A DNA stretch of 64,000 bases. It comes from Channa striata. Lineage: Eukaryota; Chordata; Actinopteri; Anabantiformes; Channidae. This document shows positions 61,972 to 64,000 of this stretch, in pieces. Numbering within the stretch: position 1 is the first letter of the stretch; each line of letters starts with the position of its first letter. The position numbers and the translations under genes are program-made. The notes under the pieces are model-generated. The model searched no databases. It saw nothing but the letters and a program-made list of their open reading frames with translations, and had not been told where the DNA came from. The stretch spans positions 4,543,957 to 4,607,956 of the forward strand of contig CM065171.1 in the NCBI GenBank assembly GCA_033026295.1. The letters run 5' to 3'.

Positions 61972-62766
61972 ATGTTGAAGACGAGCGGCTCCAGCATCAT
62001 CTTCATCGACACTCTCATCATCGTCTTCATGCTCCCTCTGTTCATACAGACCTCTGGTCAGAACAGAATCTATATTTATGTGCCGGGCACAGTGACCATG
62101 TCTGAGGCTAAACAATACTGCAGGGATCACTACACCGATGTGGCAACTTTCAGGAGCCAGGCTGACATTGATGCTCTACCTGCTCAATCCTGTATTGATG
62201 GACGTTGTTGGATTGGTCTGGAAAGAAACATGAATAATACCAGTGACTGGCATTGGTCTGATGGAGATGAAGCCATATTCAGAAATTGGTATTCTGGAGA
62301 ACCTAATGGTTTAACGAAGCAGGAGAACTGTGTTATGATGTTGACAAGTCTGTGGTATGATATATCGTGTAATGATATTTGTCCTTTTCTGTGTTATGAA
62401 GATGAGCCAATCTTAGTGCAAGAGACCAAGACATGGGAAGATGCTCTGGAACATTGCAGGAATCTCCATCTAGATCCTTTTTCACAAAGCAACTTCTTCA
62501 AGCACGTCTATGACCTCCTGCACATTCGCTCTGCAGACTTAAACACCACTGCCACAAAAGCAGTTGTAGATGCTCAGACACAAGAGGTGTGGATTGGTCT
62601 ACGGTTCCTGGCAGGAAAGTGGCTGTGGCTGGACGGGACGCCTCTGTCCAACCAACTGGATGTCTGTCCTGCAGCTGGGAACAACTGTGGCACCGTGGCC
62701 AAAACAGGGGAATTAAAATTTAGTAACTGCTCGGACAAAAGGATGTTTTTTTGCTCGAGGAATTAG
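61972..62766 (+). CDS. Secreted protein with two C-type-lectin domains, copy 2 (264 aa)
   Basis: Intronless 795-nt frame. I chose the ATG at 61972 over 61831 because it directly precedes the hydrophobic signal segment (about residues 9-25) and matches the start in copy 1. Lectin domain 1 spans about 33-141, with WIGL (80-83), the EPN motif at 110-112 and WYD at 128-130 in place of the usual WND. EPN favours mannose-type sugars, but the altered second motif makes calcium-dependent binding uncertain. Domain 2 spans about 145-262 with WIGLRFLAGKW and W-L-D-G but no EPN/QPD or WND, so it probably does not bind calcium. There is no transmembrane helix after domain 2, so the protein is probably secreted. 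It resembles the fish CLEC20A/mannose-receptor-like lectins; orthology is not certain. Confidence 0.88.
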   Translation: MLKTSGSSIIFIDTLIIVFMLPLFIQTSGQNRIYIYVPGTVTMSEAKQYCRDHYTDVATFRSQADIDALPAQSCIDGRCWIGLERNMNNTSDWHWSDGDEAIFRNWYSGEPNGLTKQENCVMMLTSLWYDISCNDICPFLCYEDEPILVQETKTWEDALEHCRNLHLDPFSQSNFFKHVYDLLHIRSADLNTTATKAVVDAQTQEVWIGLRFLAGKWLWLDGTPLSNQLDVCPAAGNNCGTVAKTGELKFSNCSDKRMFFCSRN

Positions 62767-63780
62767 AATTGATGTAGTCCAGGTCCTGTATGTGTACGGT
62801 AAATGTATGTTTTATATTGTGGTTAATATTGTAGCATAACACTCTTTGTGAACAGTTGATTTGATACTTTATTATTATTATAATTTCTGGATTTAAGTTT
62901 GAAAAAAGTTGAATGATAATAGTATTGTGATTTTAGCTTATATAATTTGCTGTTTTTTTAATAAACGTGTATAGATGTAAAAGTGAAATATGTACAACTT
63001 GTAAAACAAAACAAATCAACATGTGTTAAAATTATTACTGTCCAGTCCAGTTTCTAAAGTGGAAATGGGTTTTGGGAGTTTTCACACTAAAATATTATAT
63101 TTGACATTTTTATAACCAGATAAGAAAAAGCTCCTAATCAATGTGTGATATTTGAACAACATCCTCAACAAGGACATACAGCAACTTTTCTGTAAAACTT
63201 TCAGCTGTTTCATCTCCTTGATCAGATGAAGCAGTTCTCAGCTGTTGTCATGTAAGACAAGTATGAAATTTCAGTTAATTTGTAGCTCAGAGAGATTAAA
63301 GGGTTGAGACTTTTGTATGAGCAAATGAGATCAGTGCGTTTGCATTAACAACTGGTTGTCAGTGGAGGCTGATGAAGGTCACGTTATTAAATGTCTGAAA
63401 GAGGCAAATGAAGTCTGCTTCTTTCCCCCAAAAATTCCACTTATTTTTTCCTTCTATTTCATGTGTTGTCTTGTCGAGGTATACTCTATACCCTTATTGT
63501 TGTTTTCACACACAAAAGGTCGAGTGACCAGTGTGCACTGGGCAAAGGAGGTGAATAATAATAAAGGCAGCTGAGTGGAAAGAAAAAGCAAGAGAGAAAA
63601 AAGGAAGAACGCTGTTAGGAAACCAGAGCACCTGCAGGAAAAGCATGGAGAGAACATGCAAACTCGACACAGAACTTCTAGCTTTAGGTGGCAGCACTAA
63701 CCACTCTACTACTGGGCTGCAACATACAGTCTGGGCACACAATAATCATATAGTGTATATGCAGTAAAAGTCACATGAAA
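62767..63780. other. 3' flank of lectin gene 2
   Basis: The first 84 bases match the flank of lectin gene 1. Then 62851-63412 is extra relative to gene 1, after which the match resumes at GTCTGCTTCTTTC. A partial teleost repeat lies at 63608-63722. No gene is seen. Confidence 0.6.
63608..63722. repeat. Partial copy of the common teleost dispersed repeat
   Basis: GGAAACCAGAGCACC, GGAGAACATGCAAACTC and GGCAGCACTAACCACTCTAC match the end part of the family seen at 27.3-27.6 kb. Confidence 0.6.
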
Positions 63781-64000
63781 ACAGGATCTGCTAATTTAAA
63801 AAGACAGCACACGTACAGATCAGTCACATAAACAGGTATTATTGGACAGCAGACAAAGTCAGAAGCCCTGACTGAGGCACAGGTGACCAATAATGCTAGA
63901 TATTGATTAGATTTGTTTTTTTTTTATCATTTAAAGAAAATTTTTATGATTAGTAGTTTTTTGGATCCCTCCCTAAATAAAACACTAAAGATCCTGTTGG
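63781..64000 (+). repeat. Module R, copy D (direct, cut by the window end)
   Basis: Matches copy C from its first base (ACAGGATCTGCTAATTTAAA), including CAGTCACATAAACAGGTATT and CTGACTGAGGCACAGGTGA, and runs to the last base of the window. Confidence 0.88.

Noticed and set aside
1..64000. CRISPR arrays, operons, riboswitches, bacterial elements
   Set aside because: Introns, codon context and repeats are those of a vertebrate; repeat spacing here is microsatellite or duplication, not CRISPR.
1..64000. tRNA or rRNA genes
   Set aside because: No A-box/B-box pair with a cloverleaf and no rRNA-like stretch was seen by eye; a covariance-model scan would be needed to be certain.

Overview
The window reads as teleost fish nuclear DNA. 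Genes are split by GT-AG introns, microsatellites are dense, and relics of typical fish mobile elements are present (CR1/L2-like LINE tails, Tc1-like transposases, short inverted-repeat elements). Recognisable proteins are vertebrate, and the convergent slc7a6os/slc7a6 pair is a known vertebrate arrangement. I rebuilt splice forms by hand; for the named genes the exon phases close to one continuous reading frame.

Layout. 1-3299 (+): 3' part of an adhesion GPCR, G-subfamily-like, with the window opening inside its TM1 exon. 3731-5366 (-): an intronless-CDS TRIM ubiquitin ligase (RING, B-boxes, coiled coil, PRY-SPRY). 7270-8110 (+): decayed LINE. 8434-12223 (+): slc7a6os. 14582-18000 (-): slc7a6, a y+LAT amino-acid exchanger subunit, with a CpG-rich promoter region near 19.6-20.0 kb. 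23922-31032 (-): a complete 14-coding-exon adhesion GPCR with signal peptide, GPS and 7TM. 31.0-37.8 kb: mostly non-coding. 38204-39141 (+): a three-exon ORF beside a CpG-rich segment that I do not recognise. 44368-48243 (-): syap1. 48.8-50414 (+): phospho2, head to head with syap1. 52-56 kb: Tc1-like and MITE relics. 55.5-64 kb: a duplicated cluster of secreted double C-type-lectin genes with copies of a roughly 0.9-1 kb module in both orientations.

How the genes relate. slc7a6os (RNA polymerase II nuclear import) and slc7a6 (plasma-membrane amino-acid exchange) are linked by position, not pathway. syap1 and phospho2 probably share a bidirectional promoter. The two adhesion GPCRs are probably paralogues, like the mammalian GPR56/97/114 cluster. 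The TRIM and lectin genes belong to families often expanded in fish and often linked to immunity.

Most worth a second look: the lectin cluster (a stop codon exactly at the sugar-binding EPN glutamate, strong divergence confined to one lectin loop, modules in inverted and direct orientation, and a module at the window end that predicts a further gene), the unrecognised three-exon ORF at 38.2-39.1 kb, and an upstream ORF that overlaps the phospho2 start codon.
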